From Promicromonospora sp. AC04 (GTDB taxonomy: Bacteria > Actinomycetota > Actinomycetes > Actinomycetales > Cellulomonadaceae), in NCBI RefSeq assembly GCF_003058225.1, contig NZ_QBUG01000004.1, positions 248,001 to 312,000 on the forward strand: a stretch of 64,000 nt of DNA, read 5' to 3'. Positions 8,457 through 17,100 of this stretch are shown one piece after another (positions within the stretch are counted from its first letter, which is position 1; every line of letters starts with the position of its first letter). The position numbers and the translations under genes were made by a program. The notes below the pieces were generated by a model, which saw only the letters and a list, made by a program, of their open reading frames with translations, was not told the origin of the DNA and made no database searches.

Positions 8457-9992
8457 TCAATAGGACCCGCTGGGAAAGAGCACCTCGCGTGTGGTCCGCA
8501 GGATGATTCCGATGTCACCCAGCAGGCTCCAGTTCTCGACGTAGTAGAGATCCAGACGCTTGCTCTGATCGATCGACAGGTCGTTGCGGCCGCTCACCTG
8601 CCACAGCCCGGTCAGGCCGGGCTTGACGAACAGACGACGCCGCAGCGCGGCGTCGTACTGCGCGACCTCGAGCGCCACCTGGGGGCGTGGGCCCACCAGG
8701 CTCATGTCGCCCTTGATCACGTTGAGCAGCTGCGGGAACTCGTCGAGCGAGTACTTGCGCAGGAACCGGCCCAGCCGGGTGACCCGGGGGTCCGCCTTCG
8801 GCTTGTAGAACACGCCGACGTCGCCGTCGAGCATCTCGGCGAGCTCCGCCTCGGCGTCCTGCCGCATCGACCGGAGCTTGAGGAGGGTGAACGGCTTGCC
8901 GTTCTGGCCGATCCGCTGCTGCGTGAACATCGCGGGGCCTGGGCTCGTCAGACGGACCAGACAGGCGAGGACGAGCATCGGCACGCTGACGGCCAGCAGG
9001 ATCAGCGTGGCGACGACCACGTCGAAGATCCGCTTGATCGCATGCTGCGCGCCCGTGTAACCAGGAGGCGAGACCTGTACCACCGGCAGGCCATCGACCG
9101 GGGTGATCATCAGGCGAGGGCTCGCGACGTCAGCCAGTGCCGGCACCACCACGAGCTCAGCGCCCGTGGGCTCCAGGTCCCAGGCGAGCTGTTTGAGCGC
9201 CTGCGGCGTCGCCCCGTCGGACGCGGTGACCGCCACCGCATCGACGTCGTGCGCCCGCGCTGCCGCCGCGGCGTCCTCGATCCGGCCGAGCACCGGAACG
9301 CCGTCCACCGGCGAGGCGATGGAGCTGCCGCCGGGAAGACACAGCCCGATCACCTGGAACCCAGCCTGGTGGGTGCGGTCCGCCCGGCGGCACAGGTCGA
9401 TGACGGCGTCGCGCGCGCCGACCACGAGGGTGCGCCGCTGAAAGTCGCCCCGTGCCCGCTCGCGGTGCAGCTTGCTCGCGAGCAGCCACCGGCCGCCCAC
9501 CACGAGCGCGATCCCGATCGGCAGGGTCACGGCCACGTACGACCGCGCCAGGTCGAACTTGACGAGGTAGCAGACGATCGCGGTGAGCCCGAAGAGTGCG
9601 GCCGTCGCGCGCACCACCCGGAGGTACTCCTCACGGCCTGAGCCGAGCAGCCGCGGGCCACGTGAGCCGACGAGTCCGAGCGCGAGCACCCATGCCTCGG
9701 CGAGCAGGACCGAGATGAGGACGTACTGTCCTCCGCGCGGCTCGAAGAGGTCCACCTCGATGCTCCGGTCGAACCGGAGCACGTACCCGAACGCGACCGC
9801 CGCCATGACGGCGGCGATGTCCACGAAGAGCGCCCGTCGGACGATGACGTCCTGCCAGGGCGCCGCCGGTCCCCGGCGCAGGGACGGGGCTGCCATGGAG
9901 ACCGTGCGGTGGGGTGCTTCGCCGGTCAGCTGCTCCTCGAGCTCTGCGGCCCGGCTGTCGACGTCGGCGGGGAGACGGTTGTCGATGGTCAA
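8457..9992 (-). CDS. exopolysaccharide polyprenyl glycosylphosphotransferase (initiating sugar transferase)
   Basis: 511 residues. Four or five N-terminal membrane helices (about 45-180) and a CoA-binding-like middle domain ([25 protein letters not shown]) precede the C-terminal bacterial sugar transferase domain. That domain is marked by [14 protein letters not shown], the [11 protein letters not shown] segment, VGPRPQ and [13 protein letters not shown]. The enzyme transfers a sugar-1-phosphate from UDP-sugar to undecaprenyl/decaprenyl phosphate, the first committed step of the cluster. The start is TTG 9992, with AGGAG 6 nt before it; the next ATG is 33 codons downstream. A 16-bp perfect palindrome (10025-10040) and a strong hairpin lie just upstream. 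Confidence 0.93.
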   Translation of the reverse strand: MTIDNRLPADVDSRAAELEEQLTGEAPHRTVSMAAPSLRRGPAAPWQDVIVRRALFVDIAAVMAAVAFGYVLRFDRSIEVDLFEPRGGQYVLISVLLAEAWVLALGLVGSRGPRLLGSGREEYLRVVRATAALFGLTAIVCYLVKFDLARSYVAVTLPIGIALVVGGRWLLASKLHRERARGDFQRRTLVVGARDAVIDLCRRADRTHQAGFQVIGLCLPGGSSIASPVDGVPVLGRIEDAAAAARAHDVDAVAVTASDGATPQALKQLAWDLEPTGAELVVVPALADVASPRLMITPVDGLPVVQVSPPGYTGAQHAIKRIFDVVVATLILLAVSVPMLVLACLVRLTSPGPAMFTQQRIGQNGKPFTLLKLRSMRQDAEAELAEMLDGDVGVFYKPKADPRVTRLGRFLRKYSLDEFPQLLNVIKGDMSLVGPRPQVALEVAQYDAALRRRLFVKPGLTGLWQVSGRNDLSIDQSKRLDLYYVENWSLLGDIGIILRTTREVLFPSGSY

Positions 9993-10024
9993 GATCCACT
10001 CCTGGACGTGGGCATCCGAGACTG

Positions 10025-10040
10025 TCCATCCATGGATGGA
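10025..10040. promoter_or_regulatory. 16-bp perfect palindrome upstream of the sugar transferase gene
   Basis: TCCATCCATGGATGGA is a perfect dyad centred 40 bp upstream of the TTG start and located between the 10047-10088 hairpin and the SD. It could be an operator for cluster regulation or an extra RNA stem. No regulator gene for it is recognizable here. Confidence 0.45.
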
Positions 10041-10046
10041 TGAAGG

Positions 10047-10088
10047 CCCACGCGCTGCACCTCACCCAGATGAGGTGCAGCGCGTGGG
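10047..10088 (-). terminator. terminator hairpin after the LAATG protein gene
   Basis: Arms of 18 nt (10047-10064 and 10071-10088) pair perfectly around a 6-nt loop, 39 bp past the stop of the 10127 gene. There is no U-tract, as is common in actinobacteria. If it terminates efficiently, the sugar transferase promoter must lie in the 54 bp that follow; otherwise it acts as an attenuator. Confidence 0.7.
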
Positions 10089-10126
10089 TCGATCAGGAGG
10101 CCGCCTGGGGGGCGGTCCCGAACAGA

Positions 10127-10666
10127 TCAGCTGCGGCGAGCCCGGACACGGGTCGCCGCGATCGCGCCCAGGCCGAGGAGCAGCAGCCCGCCGGCGGCCG
10201 CGAGATACGGCAGGCTCGACGAGCCGGTCGCAGCGAGGCCCCCGTCGTCGTCTCCGGTACCCGCCGCGACGGCGGTGATCGTGTAGACCTCGGACAGCGG
10301 CTCGCCGTCCGCGTCGAGGACCTGGACGGTGTAGTCGCCGGCCGCGGAGACGGTGGCGGTGCTGGACACGGTGCCGTCAGCGTCGAGCGTCAGCTCCTCG
10401 GAGTCGGCACCGGCCACTTCAACGGCCTCGTCGGCCGCAGCGGCTTGACCCGCGAAGGCAATCTGGACAGTGATGGTCGCACCCGCAAGATCCGGGCACG
10501 TGACGGTGAAGTCGAAGGGGTCGCCCACCGTCACGGTCAGCGTCTCGAAGGTGATGACGCACGGAAGCTCGCCCGGCCCGTAGTCATCATCTGCGGCCGC
10601 GACCGACGCCGGAACCAGCACGGCGGCTGCGGTGATGGCGATGGCGCTGATGAGGCGTCGAAGCAT
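10127..10666 (-). CDS. secreted, sortase-anchored (LAATG) Ala/Asp-rich surface protein
   Basis: 179 residues: a signal peptide (MLRRLISAIAITAAAVLVPASVAA), an acidic beta-rich extracellular region with two cysteines (CVITF, VTCPDL), an acidic linker, then an LAATG sorting motif, a hydrophobic helix and the basic tail RVRARRS. LAxTG signals are used by class E-type sortases in high-GC Gram-positives. No sortase is encoded in the window. The extracellular part resembles an immunoglobulin-like bacterial surface domain but I do not recognize the family. It probably decorates the cell wall alongside the polysaccharide. Confidence 0.8.
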   Translation of the reverse strand: MLRRLISAIAITAAAVLVPASVAAADDDYGPGELPCVITFETLTVTVGDPFDFTVTCPDLAGATITVQIAFAGQAAAADEAVEVAGADSEELTLDADGTVSSTATVSAAGDYTVQVLDADGEPLSEVYTITAVAAGTGDDDGGLAATGSSSLPYLAAAGGLLLLGLGAIAATRVRARRS

Positions 10667-10788
10667 GCTCAGTCCTTGATGTTGTGGCGTTGTTGCTGCA
10701 CGTATCGGTGCCTTGGCACCGGACCCCGCGACCCTGCATATCCAGCGCGAGACGCGCGTTCCTCAGTCGATTTCATCAGCCGGATCCG

Positions 10789-12774
10789 TCATTCTTCGAT
10801 CGACACCTTGACTGGCCTCGGGCCAGGAGTTGTCCGGAGAATAACGTCCCCATCCTGATGCTTCCCGGTGATAATTACATACGTCACAGAAGATGTCGCG
10901 CCCGGACGCAGCGTGATATCTCGGAATGACAGCCAAAGTTCGTCATGTTTCTGTGGCGATAGCCCGATTTGTTCTGAATTCTCGGATCCGGATGCGAAGC
11001 CGCCTCCGGCCGGTGCGTAGACCAGCGCCCGCAACCGGATCTCGCCGGGCCGGCTCTCCTCGGGCCCCACGATGTACGGCGACAGCTCAGGCACCTCACC
11101 AGCATCGACGCGCGACGTGTAGGTGACGGTCACGGCCAGCTCGCGCGAACCGTCCGGCCGTGTCTCGCGCTCCTGAAGGTCCACTGCGGTGTCGACGTAG
11201 TAGGCGATCTTGGCCATCTGAATACCCTGGGTGAAAACGCCGACCACCGGGCGGTCGGCGTTCACGCCGCGGAGCGCGCCGTCGAGCACCGTGCCCTCCA
11301 GCAGGCCCGCCTCGGCGGGCTCTCTGGACCACACGAGCAGCCGGCCCTCGCGGGCCGCCGCGACAAGGGCGTCGACCCTCGCCGCGGGATCGCCCGCCCC
11401 CGCGGACAGGGTCGCGAACGCCTGCCGGGCGGTCTCCTCGAAGATCGCGTCCTGCGCCTCGGGCGTCTGCGTCTTGTAGACCCCGTTGAGCAGGTAGGCC
11501 ACGAGGTCGTCGCCCTCGAGCGTGCCGCCCGGCCCGGTGTCGACCTCGCCCAGCAGCCCGGCCAGCACGACGGGGTCCGCCGTGAGCACGCCGTCCACGG
11601 CCTGCCCGGTCTCCCGGCGCCACATCTCGCGCGCGATCCTGGCCGCCCTCGGGAAGTCCGGCGTCGACGTCACGTTCTGCATCCACCGGCCCAGGTCCTT
11701 GCCCCCGAAGATCTGCCGTTCCTCCGTGGTCAGCGGGACCACCGGCTTGTCGAACGGTCCTACCTGCGACCCCGGAAGCTGGCCGGTCAGCTCGATCTCA
11801 CCGTCCTCGGCGTGGAGCACCAGCACCGTCCCCGCGATGCCGCCGAGGGACCGTGGCTCCGCGTTGTTCTGCACCAGCACCAGGTAGTCCCGCGGCCCGT
11901 CGGTGCCGAGCATCGGCGGGATGAGCTGCGCGGCGCGGGCCGCCGTAGCGGTCGACGCCCTCAGGCCGACGAGCTGTTCCTCCAGGTCAGCGACGGCTTC
12001 GGACACCTGCGGCAGCATCGGCGAGCCGCCGGTGCGCTGCACGCCCTGCAGCGCGTACCCGACGGCCTGGTCGGCCAGCTTCACGTCGGGCGCCACCTTC
12101 TCCAGGGGCGCGAGGTCGACACGCCCGCCCGTCGGCGAGAGCGTTGCGGGGTCCACCACCTCGACGACGTCGGCGAGCTGCGGCAGCGGCCCCTGGGCCA
12201 GCTCGTCGACCGTTGCGGCCATGGCGGCAACGGCCTCGACCGTCGGGCCGACGCCGGGCAGCCTGCCCACCAGCGACCAGTGGAGGCCGCCGGTGGCGTC
12301 CCGGGCGTTCGCCGCATGTTCCTGCACGTCGGCCACCGTGCTGTCGAGCTGCTCCGTGCGGCCGGCGACGGCGTCGGCCTGCAGGGTGGCGACGCCGCGC
12401 GCCGCCTGCTCCAGCGAGCTCCGCGCCCGCACGGCGTCCAGCGCCACCCACGCGACGAGCAGGCCGAGGACCACCAGGAGCCCTACTGCGCCGAGCGCCG
12501 CGATCCGTAGGTTCCGACGGCGGCGGCGCGTCCAGAACGGCGGCCTGGGCTGCGGCGGTTTCCTCCACGGCGGCGGCGTCGGTCGCTCCCACGTGATCGC
12601 CGCCGAGCCGCCGGCACCGGGCCCGTCCGGGCCGGGCGGCCCGACTCTCCGGAGCGGAAGGACCTTGGCGCCACGTCCGGCGCCCGTACCTGTTCTCGTG
12701 CTCTCAGAGGGGCCTTTGGCAAGCGGGATCACCGGCACGCTCGCCCACTTCTCGCCCCATCCAGGATGTGTCAC
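10789..12774 (-). CDS. DUF4012 domain-containing membrane protein
   Basis: 661 residues: a proline/arginine-rich cytoplasmic N-terminus, one membrane helix (LRIAALGAVGLLVVLGLLVAWVAL), then a long extracytoplasmic region containing DUF4012, visible as RDYLVLVQNNAEPRSLGGIAGT and the VDGVLTADPVVLAGLLGEV segment. DUF4012 proteins are common in actinobacterial surface-polysaccharide loci, and some are distant relatives of LytR/CpsA-type attachment enzymes; the activity is unproven. The start was set at GTG 12774 because CAGGAGGT lies 4 nt upstream; the frame is open to 12882, but that extension has no SD and lies in an AT-rich promoter-like stretch. Confidence 0.8.
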   Translation of the reverse strand: MTHPGWGEKWASVPVIPLAKGPSESTRTGTGAGRGAKVLPLRRVGPPGPDGPGAGGSAAITWERPTPPPWRKPPQPRPPFWTRRRRRNLRIAALGAVGLLVVLGLLVAWVALDAVRARSSLEQAARGVATLQADAVAGRTEQLDSTVADVQEHAANARDATGGLHWSLVGRLPGVGPTVEAVAAMAATVDELAQGPLPQLADVVEVVDPATLSPTGGRVDLAPLEKVAPDVKLADQAVGYALQGVQRTGGSPMLPQVSEAVADLEEQLVGLRASTATAARAAQLIPPMLGTDGPRDYLVLVQNNAEPRSLGGIAGTVLVLHAEDGEIELTGQLPGSQVGPFDKPVVPLTTEERQIFGGKDLGRWMQNVTSTPDFPRAARIAREMWRRETGQAVDGVLTADPVVLAGLLGEVDTGPGGTLEGDDLVAYLLNGVYKTQTPEAQDAIFEETARQAFATLSAGAGDPAARVDALVAAAREGRLLVWSREPAEAGLLEGTVLDGALRGVNADRPVVGVFTQGIQMAKIAYYVDTAVDLQERETRPDGSRELAVTVTYTSRVDAGEVPELSPYIVGPEESRPGEIRLRALVYAPAGGGFASGSENSEQIGLSPQKHDELWLSFRDITLRPGATSSVTYVIITGKHQDGDVILRTTPGPRPVKVSIEE

Positions 12775-12937
12775 CAGACCTCCTGAAGGCTGTTTCCGCG
12801 CGGTAGCCGTCACGTTACCTGCGACATGCCTGGCGGGCGCGTCGGAATTCACCACTTTGCATTTATCAGGCCTATTTTCCATGCATTTCTATGATGACGA
12901 CCGGATGGCGCTGAATAGAGCCAAAGTAATGGACCGC

Positions 12938-12943
12938 TAGAAT
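12938..12943 (+). promoter_or_regulatory. candidate -10 element for the tyrosine phosphatase gene
   Basis: TAGAAT lies in an unusually AT-rich stretch (12840-12945) between the divergent DUF4012 and phosphatase genes, 41 bp before the phosphatase ATG. No clear -35 is visible at 17 bp spacing. Confidence 0.4.
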
Positions 12944-12983
12944 GGCATCAGACTTTGCCGCAGATCCCGAGAGAGGCATCTTC

Positions 12984-13535
12984 ATGACCCTTACGGTGCT
13001 CGCCGTCTGCACGGGCAACATCTGCCGCTCCCCCGCCGTCGAGACGCTCCTGCGCGGCGTCCTCGACACCTCCGTCGTCGTCGGCAGCGCCGGGACGAAC
13101 GCAATGGTCGGTCACCCGATCGCCGAACCCATGGCCGAGCTCCTGACTGCCGGCGGGTTCCCGCCGGTCGGCTTCGCCGCGCGGCAGCTCACCACCGACC
13201 TCATCGAACAGGCCGACCTGATCCTCGCCCTGACCCCCCAGCACCGCGCCGACGTCCTCGAGTACGTGCCGTCAGCCGTGCGCCGCACCGTCACCGTCGG
13301 TGAGCTGGGCCGGCTGTCGAGCACCCTGATACCGGGCGCCGTCGTCGGGCAGGACGACGCCGCCCGGCTCGCCGCTCTCCTGCCCGCCGCCCTCCAGGAG
13401 CGGCCGCGGCACGTCGGCCGCCACCACGACGACGGCGTCGTGGACCCCTACGGACACTCCGCCGCCACCTACCGACGCTCCTACGACCAGATCCTCGACG
13501 CACTGACCCCGGTGATGGCCGCGCTGCGCGCGTGA
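12984..13535 (+). CDS. low-molecular-weight protein-tyrosine phosphatase (Wzb-like)
   Basis: 183 residues. The catalytic P-loop VCTGNICRS (Cys9, Arg15) is at the N-terminus, and VVDPYG near residue 155 supplies the general-acid aspartate. It dephosphorylates phosphotyrosine and is the expected counterpart of the BY-kinase at 3655-5322, which is 7.7 kb away on the opposite strand. ATG 12984 is preferred to the upstream in-frame ATG 12942 because GAGAGG lies 8 nt ahead and homologues start at the first beta strand. Confidence 0.88.
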   Translation: MTLTVLAVCTGNICRSPAVETLLRGVLDTSVVVGSAGTNAMVGHPIAEPMAELLTAGGFPPVGFAARQLTTDLIEQADLILALTPQHRADVLEYVPSAVRRTVTVGELGRLSSTLIPGAVVGQDDAARLAALLPAALQERPRHVGRHHDDGVVDPYGHSAATYRRSYDQILDALTPVMAALRA

Positions 13536-13599
13536 TCCGGTCCGGCGGAATTCACCCGGGGCACGGCCTGTGACAACGGGCTTGACGACCTCTTGTCCG

Positions 13600-13605
13600 T
13601 ACACT
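13600..13605 (+). promoter_or_regulatory. candidate -10 for a leaderless DUF2530 transcript
   Basis: TACACT is followed after 6 nt by the GTG at 13612, the spacing expected for transcription starting at the initiation codon. No SD is present. Confidence 0.45.
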
Positions 13606-13611
13606 GGCCAG

Positions 13612-13872
13612 GTGCCAACGATCCGCTCCCTGCTGGCCCACCCCGAGGAGCGTCGGCCCAGCCCGCCGGCCCCGCGCGCCGACCTCTACCGGGTCTTCGG
13701 CGCGGGTGTCGGCCTGTTCGCGATCGGGCTGATCGTTGCGCTGATCCTGCTCCTCACCGGTCACGGCAGCGTCGAGTCCGTCGCGATCTGCGGCACGGGG
13801 ATCGTGCTCGGCGGACTCGGTCTGCTCTGGGCCCGCCGCCAGAAGCGACGGCAACAGCAGCCACCGGCGTAG
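13612..13872 (+). CDS. small two-helix membrane protein, DUF2530-like
   Basis: 86 residues: a proline-rich N-terminus, a first membrane helix (VGLFAIGLIVALILLLTG), the motif VAICGTGIVLGGLGLLWARR forming a second helix and ending in a basic cluster, then a Gln/Pro tail. This pattern fits the small actinobacterial DUF2530 membrane family of unknown function. GTG 13612 is chosen because the upstream GTG 13570 extension reads through a promoter-like element and has no SD. It is convergent with the sacsin-like gene; the 16-bp repeat array lies between them. Confidence 0.65.
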   Translation: MPTIRSLLAHPEERRPSPPAPRADLYRVFGAGVGLFAIGLIVALILLLTGHGSVESVAICGTGIVLGGLGLLWARRQKRRQQQPPA

Positions 13873-13893
13873 CGGCTGGGCGCCCGGCGCTCC

Positions 13894-14115
13894 GTTCCTG
13901 GTGTGCTCCGTTCCTGACCCAGTTCTCTGCCGCACCCAGTTCCTGCCGCACTCAGTTCCTGCCGCACTCAGTTCCCTGGCGCACCCAGTTCCTGGCGCAG
14001 TCGGTTCCTGGCGCACTCGGTTCCTGGCGCACTCGGTTCCTGGCGCACTCGGTTCCTGGCGCACTCGGTTCCTGGCGCGCTCAGCCCCAGGCACGCTCAG
14101 CCCCAGGCGCGCTCC
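13894..14115. repeat. 14-unit tandem array, 16-bp unit, running into the 3' end of the sacsin-like gene
   Basis: Fourteen units based on GTTCCTGGCGCACTCG follow one another. Units starting at 14004, 14020, 14036 and 14052 are identical; outer units vary, and three are 12 or 17 nt long. The last two have diverged to a GCCCCAGGCxCGCTCx form and contain the TAG/TGA end of the sacsin-like gene (stop 14097-14099). Because 16 is not a multiple of 3 the array is frame-breaking and reads open in several frames on both strands; no real protein is encoded by it. There are no spacers, so it is not CRISPR. Confidence 0.93.
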
Positions 14116-17100
14116 GCGCTCAGCTCTACCGCACGTGCCGGGTCGCGCAGCGCCGCCTCCAGGAGGAGTGCGTCCGCCCCCGTGAGCTCGGCCAGCGCTC
14201 GGGCAAGGCCCTCGGGCGAGACGGCGTGCGCGACAGCGCGCCGGTCCGCGCTCGTTGTGCCCGCACCCGTTGTGCCCGCGCCCGTCGTGTCCCCGCCCGT
14301 CACGGCCCCGCCCGTCACGTCCGCCGACACCCACCAGGCAACGGGCTTGCCCTCCACAGTCAGCGTGTCGTGGCGGTGCCAGGTCGCCGGCGCGCCCGGC
14401 ACGAGGGCCCGGACCCGCGGGTCGAGCTCGACCAGCTCGCCGGGGTCGTCGGGGGTGATGTCCGAGTCGCCCTCGAACGGGAGGTCCAGCAGGTCGGCGA
14501 GCGCCTCGGCGACGTCGGCCGGTGCGGGGACCACCGGGCCGAGCTGGGCCCACTGCGGCGAGGCGGCGACCGCGAGGTCGTCCGTGCTCTCCACCGTGAT
14601 GCCGGCGGGGCCAAGCGCGGGCAGCCTGGCCGGCGCGAAGGCGCGCGAGTCGTCGGCACGCGACTCGGCGGCACGCGAGTCGTCGGCGCGGGCGAGCGCG
14701 GCCAGACCCGACCAGACGGCCCGGGCGACATCGACGGACAGCCGCGCAGGCTTCTCCCCGTCCGCCCCGGGCAGGCGCTCCAGGACCGCCGGCCAGTCGT
14801 GTCCGGGCAGGTCAGCAAGGTTGTGCAGGCCACCGAGCGCGGTCAGGAGGTCCGCGCCGAGGCCGGCGGTCTCCGGCGGGGCCGTCGGCAGCAGCGGCGT
14901 TTCCACGAGGGCGAACGGCCCGCCGAGACGCCGCCGCAGGAACCACGCCGTGTACGACGCCGCCTCCCGGCCTGGGGCGTCCGGCGAGCGCACGGGTGTC
15001 AGGAGCGCGCGGCGCAGGTCGGGCTCGGCGGAGATGCGGGCGAGCGCCGCGGCAAGCGGGCTCCGCTCGGGATCGGCGTCTGCCGTGTCCCGCAGCGCGT
15101 CGAGGTCGGGGACCGCCTCCGCGTCCCCGATCCATGCGCCGGGGCCGAGCTCGTCCGCGAGAAATTCGAGGTACTCGTCCCAGTCGGAGAGCCAGCCGGC
15201 GGGGTCGTCGGGACCGTAGTCGGCGTCCTCCGTATCGTCCGCGTCGGGCGTCACGACGTCGACGACGTGGTAGACGCCCAGCTCGGCGCGCGCCCCGGCA
15301 GCACCGAGGGTCTCGTCGCCCCAGCGTTCGACGACGCCGTCGCGCACCGCGGCGAGGTCCAGGTTCCGCGCCGCCCAGGTACCGGGCAGCGCCGCCTCGC
15401 GCAGCGGGACGACGCCGTCGTCCGCCACGACGGGAAGCTCCCCCAGCCAGAAGGGGAGGCCCTCCGGGCCGACGTCGGCGATCGCGAGCTGAACCAGCTC
15501 GAGCACTGCCGAGACGGTCTCGGCGGGCGTCGGATCGTCGGGTGCCCACGACTCGCCGGGCGTCGGATCGTCGGGTGCCCACGACTCGCCGGGCGCCGCA
15601 CCAGCCGATGGCCCTGCCGGCAGGGCAGCGCCGAGGCGGTCGGCATCGCCGTCGTCCAGCACGTCCTCGGCGGCGGCGAGCGCAGCGGACCGGACCGCGG
15701 CGTCCGCGAGCAGCCCGCGCGGCGTGGTGGACGCGGCGCCCGCCCGCTCCAGGACGGGATGGGCGGCGTCCGGGTGCACCACGCGGACCCCGAGCGCGCG
15801 GGTGATGCCGGCGAGGTGCGGGGCGTCGAGCAGCACGGTCCCGCGGGCGCCGCGGGTCACGCGGCCGTCGGCGAGCGGGAGCGGCGCCCCGGCGACGGCC
15901 TCGAGCACCGCGGGCTCTCCGGCGTGCGCCGCGAGGGCGGCGAGCGCCGCGTGGACGACACGCGGCTCGGGCGGGAGCACCTCGACCAGGTCGGCGAGGT
16001 CGAGGGAGTCGGCCCCGAGCGAGCGCACCAGGGCCTGGTATCGCACGGGGACGGTGACCAGCGGCCGCGGGGCGCCGGCGGCGAGCGCACGGGCGAGCGT
16101 CGGGTCCTCGCCGAGCGGCCCCGCGAGGAAGGCCGCGTCCCGGGGCGCGATCCGCGGCGCCGCGCCGGGCCGGTCCTCGACTGCCGCGCGGGGCCCGTCC
16201 TCGGCCGCCGCGCCGGGCCGGTCCTCGGCAGCCACGCCGAGCCCGTCCTCTCCCGTCGCGCCGGGCCCGACCTCGGCCGCGGCACCCGGCGGCTGATCCG
16301 GCGCGCTCGGCGACAGGAGCGGGGTGTCGCGCAGGGCAGCGGTGGCGGACGCGCGGATCGCGGCGTCGACGTCGCCCGCCGGGAGCCCGGTCGGCACCAG
16401 GCCGAGGACGTCGCGCTCCGCGGCGGGCTCCCCGGAGAACGCATCCTGCCCCTTGGGTCGAGCGCCGAGCTCGCCCAGGAATGCGGCATAGGCGCGGCCC
16501 GCCTCGGCAGCCACCCGGTCCGACGTCGGCCCCGGCAGCACGCCCCGCCGCCCCGGATCTACGGGGAACGACGCGATGAGCAGCGCGGGGAACGTGAGCC
16601 GCACGTCGGTGGGTGTCGGCGCGTGCAGCACCGGGCTCGCCGCCGCGCGGCTCCCTGCCGTGCGGTCTCCCGCCGAGTGGCCTTCCGTCGAGCGGCCCTC
16701 CGTCGAGCGGCCCTCCGTCAAGCGGCCCTCCGTCAAGCGGCCCTCCGCCGAGCGGATCCCCGCCGTGGGCAGCGCCCAGAGCACCGACCAGTCCGGACGG
16801 CGCGCCTCGGACGGCAGCGAATCGTCCGGTCCCAGCGCCCCGGACGCCCGGTACACGCACCACCGCGATCCCACGTCGCGCAGCACGCGCGAGTTCGCCG
16901 ACGGCGCCATGCCGCCGGGTTCAGAACCCGGCTGACCTGCGAAGTCATCCTCGATCACTACTTCGTCGAGCGCTGGCAGCGCGAGCAGGAGGGCGTCGTC
17001 GACGGCGGCGAGCTGGGCCCGGACGGCGGCCACCGCATCGGCGTCGCGCAGCAGGAGCTCGACCACGGTGTCCGGCTCGTCCGGCGCGGTTCCAGGTGCG

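Noticed and set aside
13894-14115. CRISPR array
   Set aside because: Units are directly adjacent with no spacers and no cas gene is in the window.
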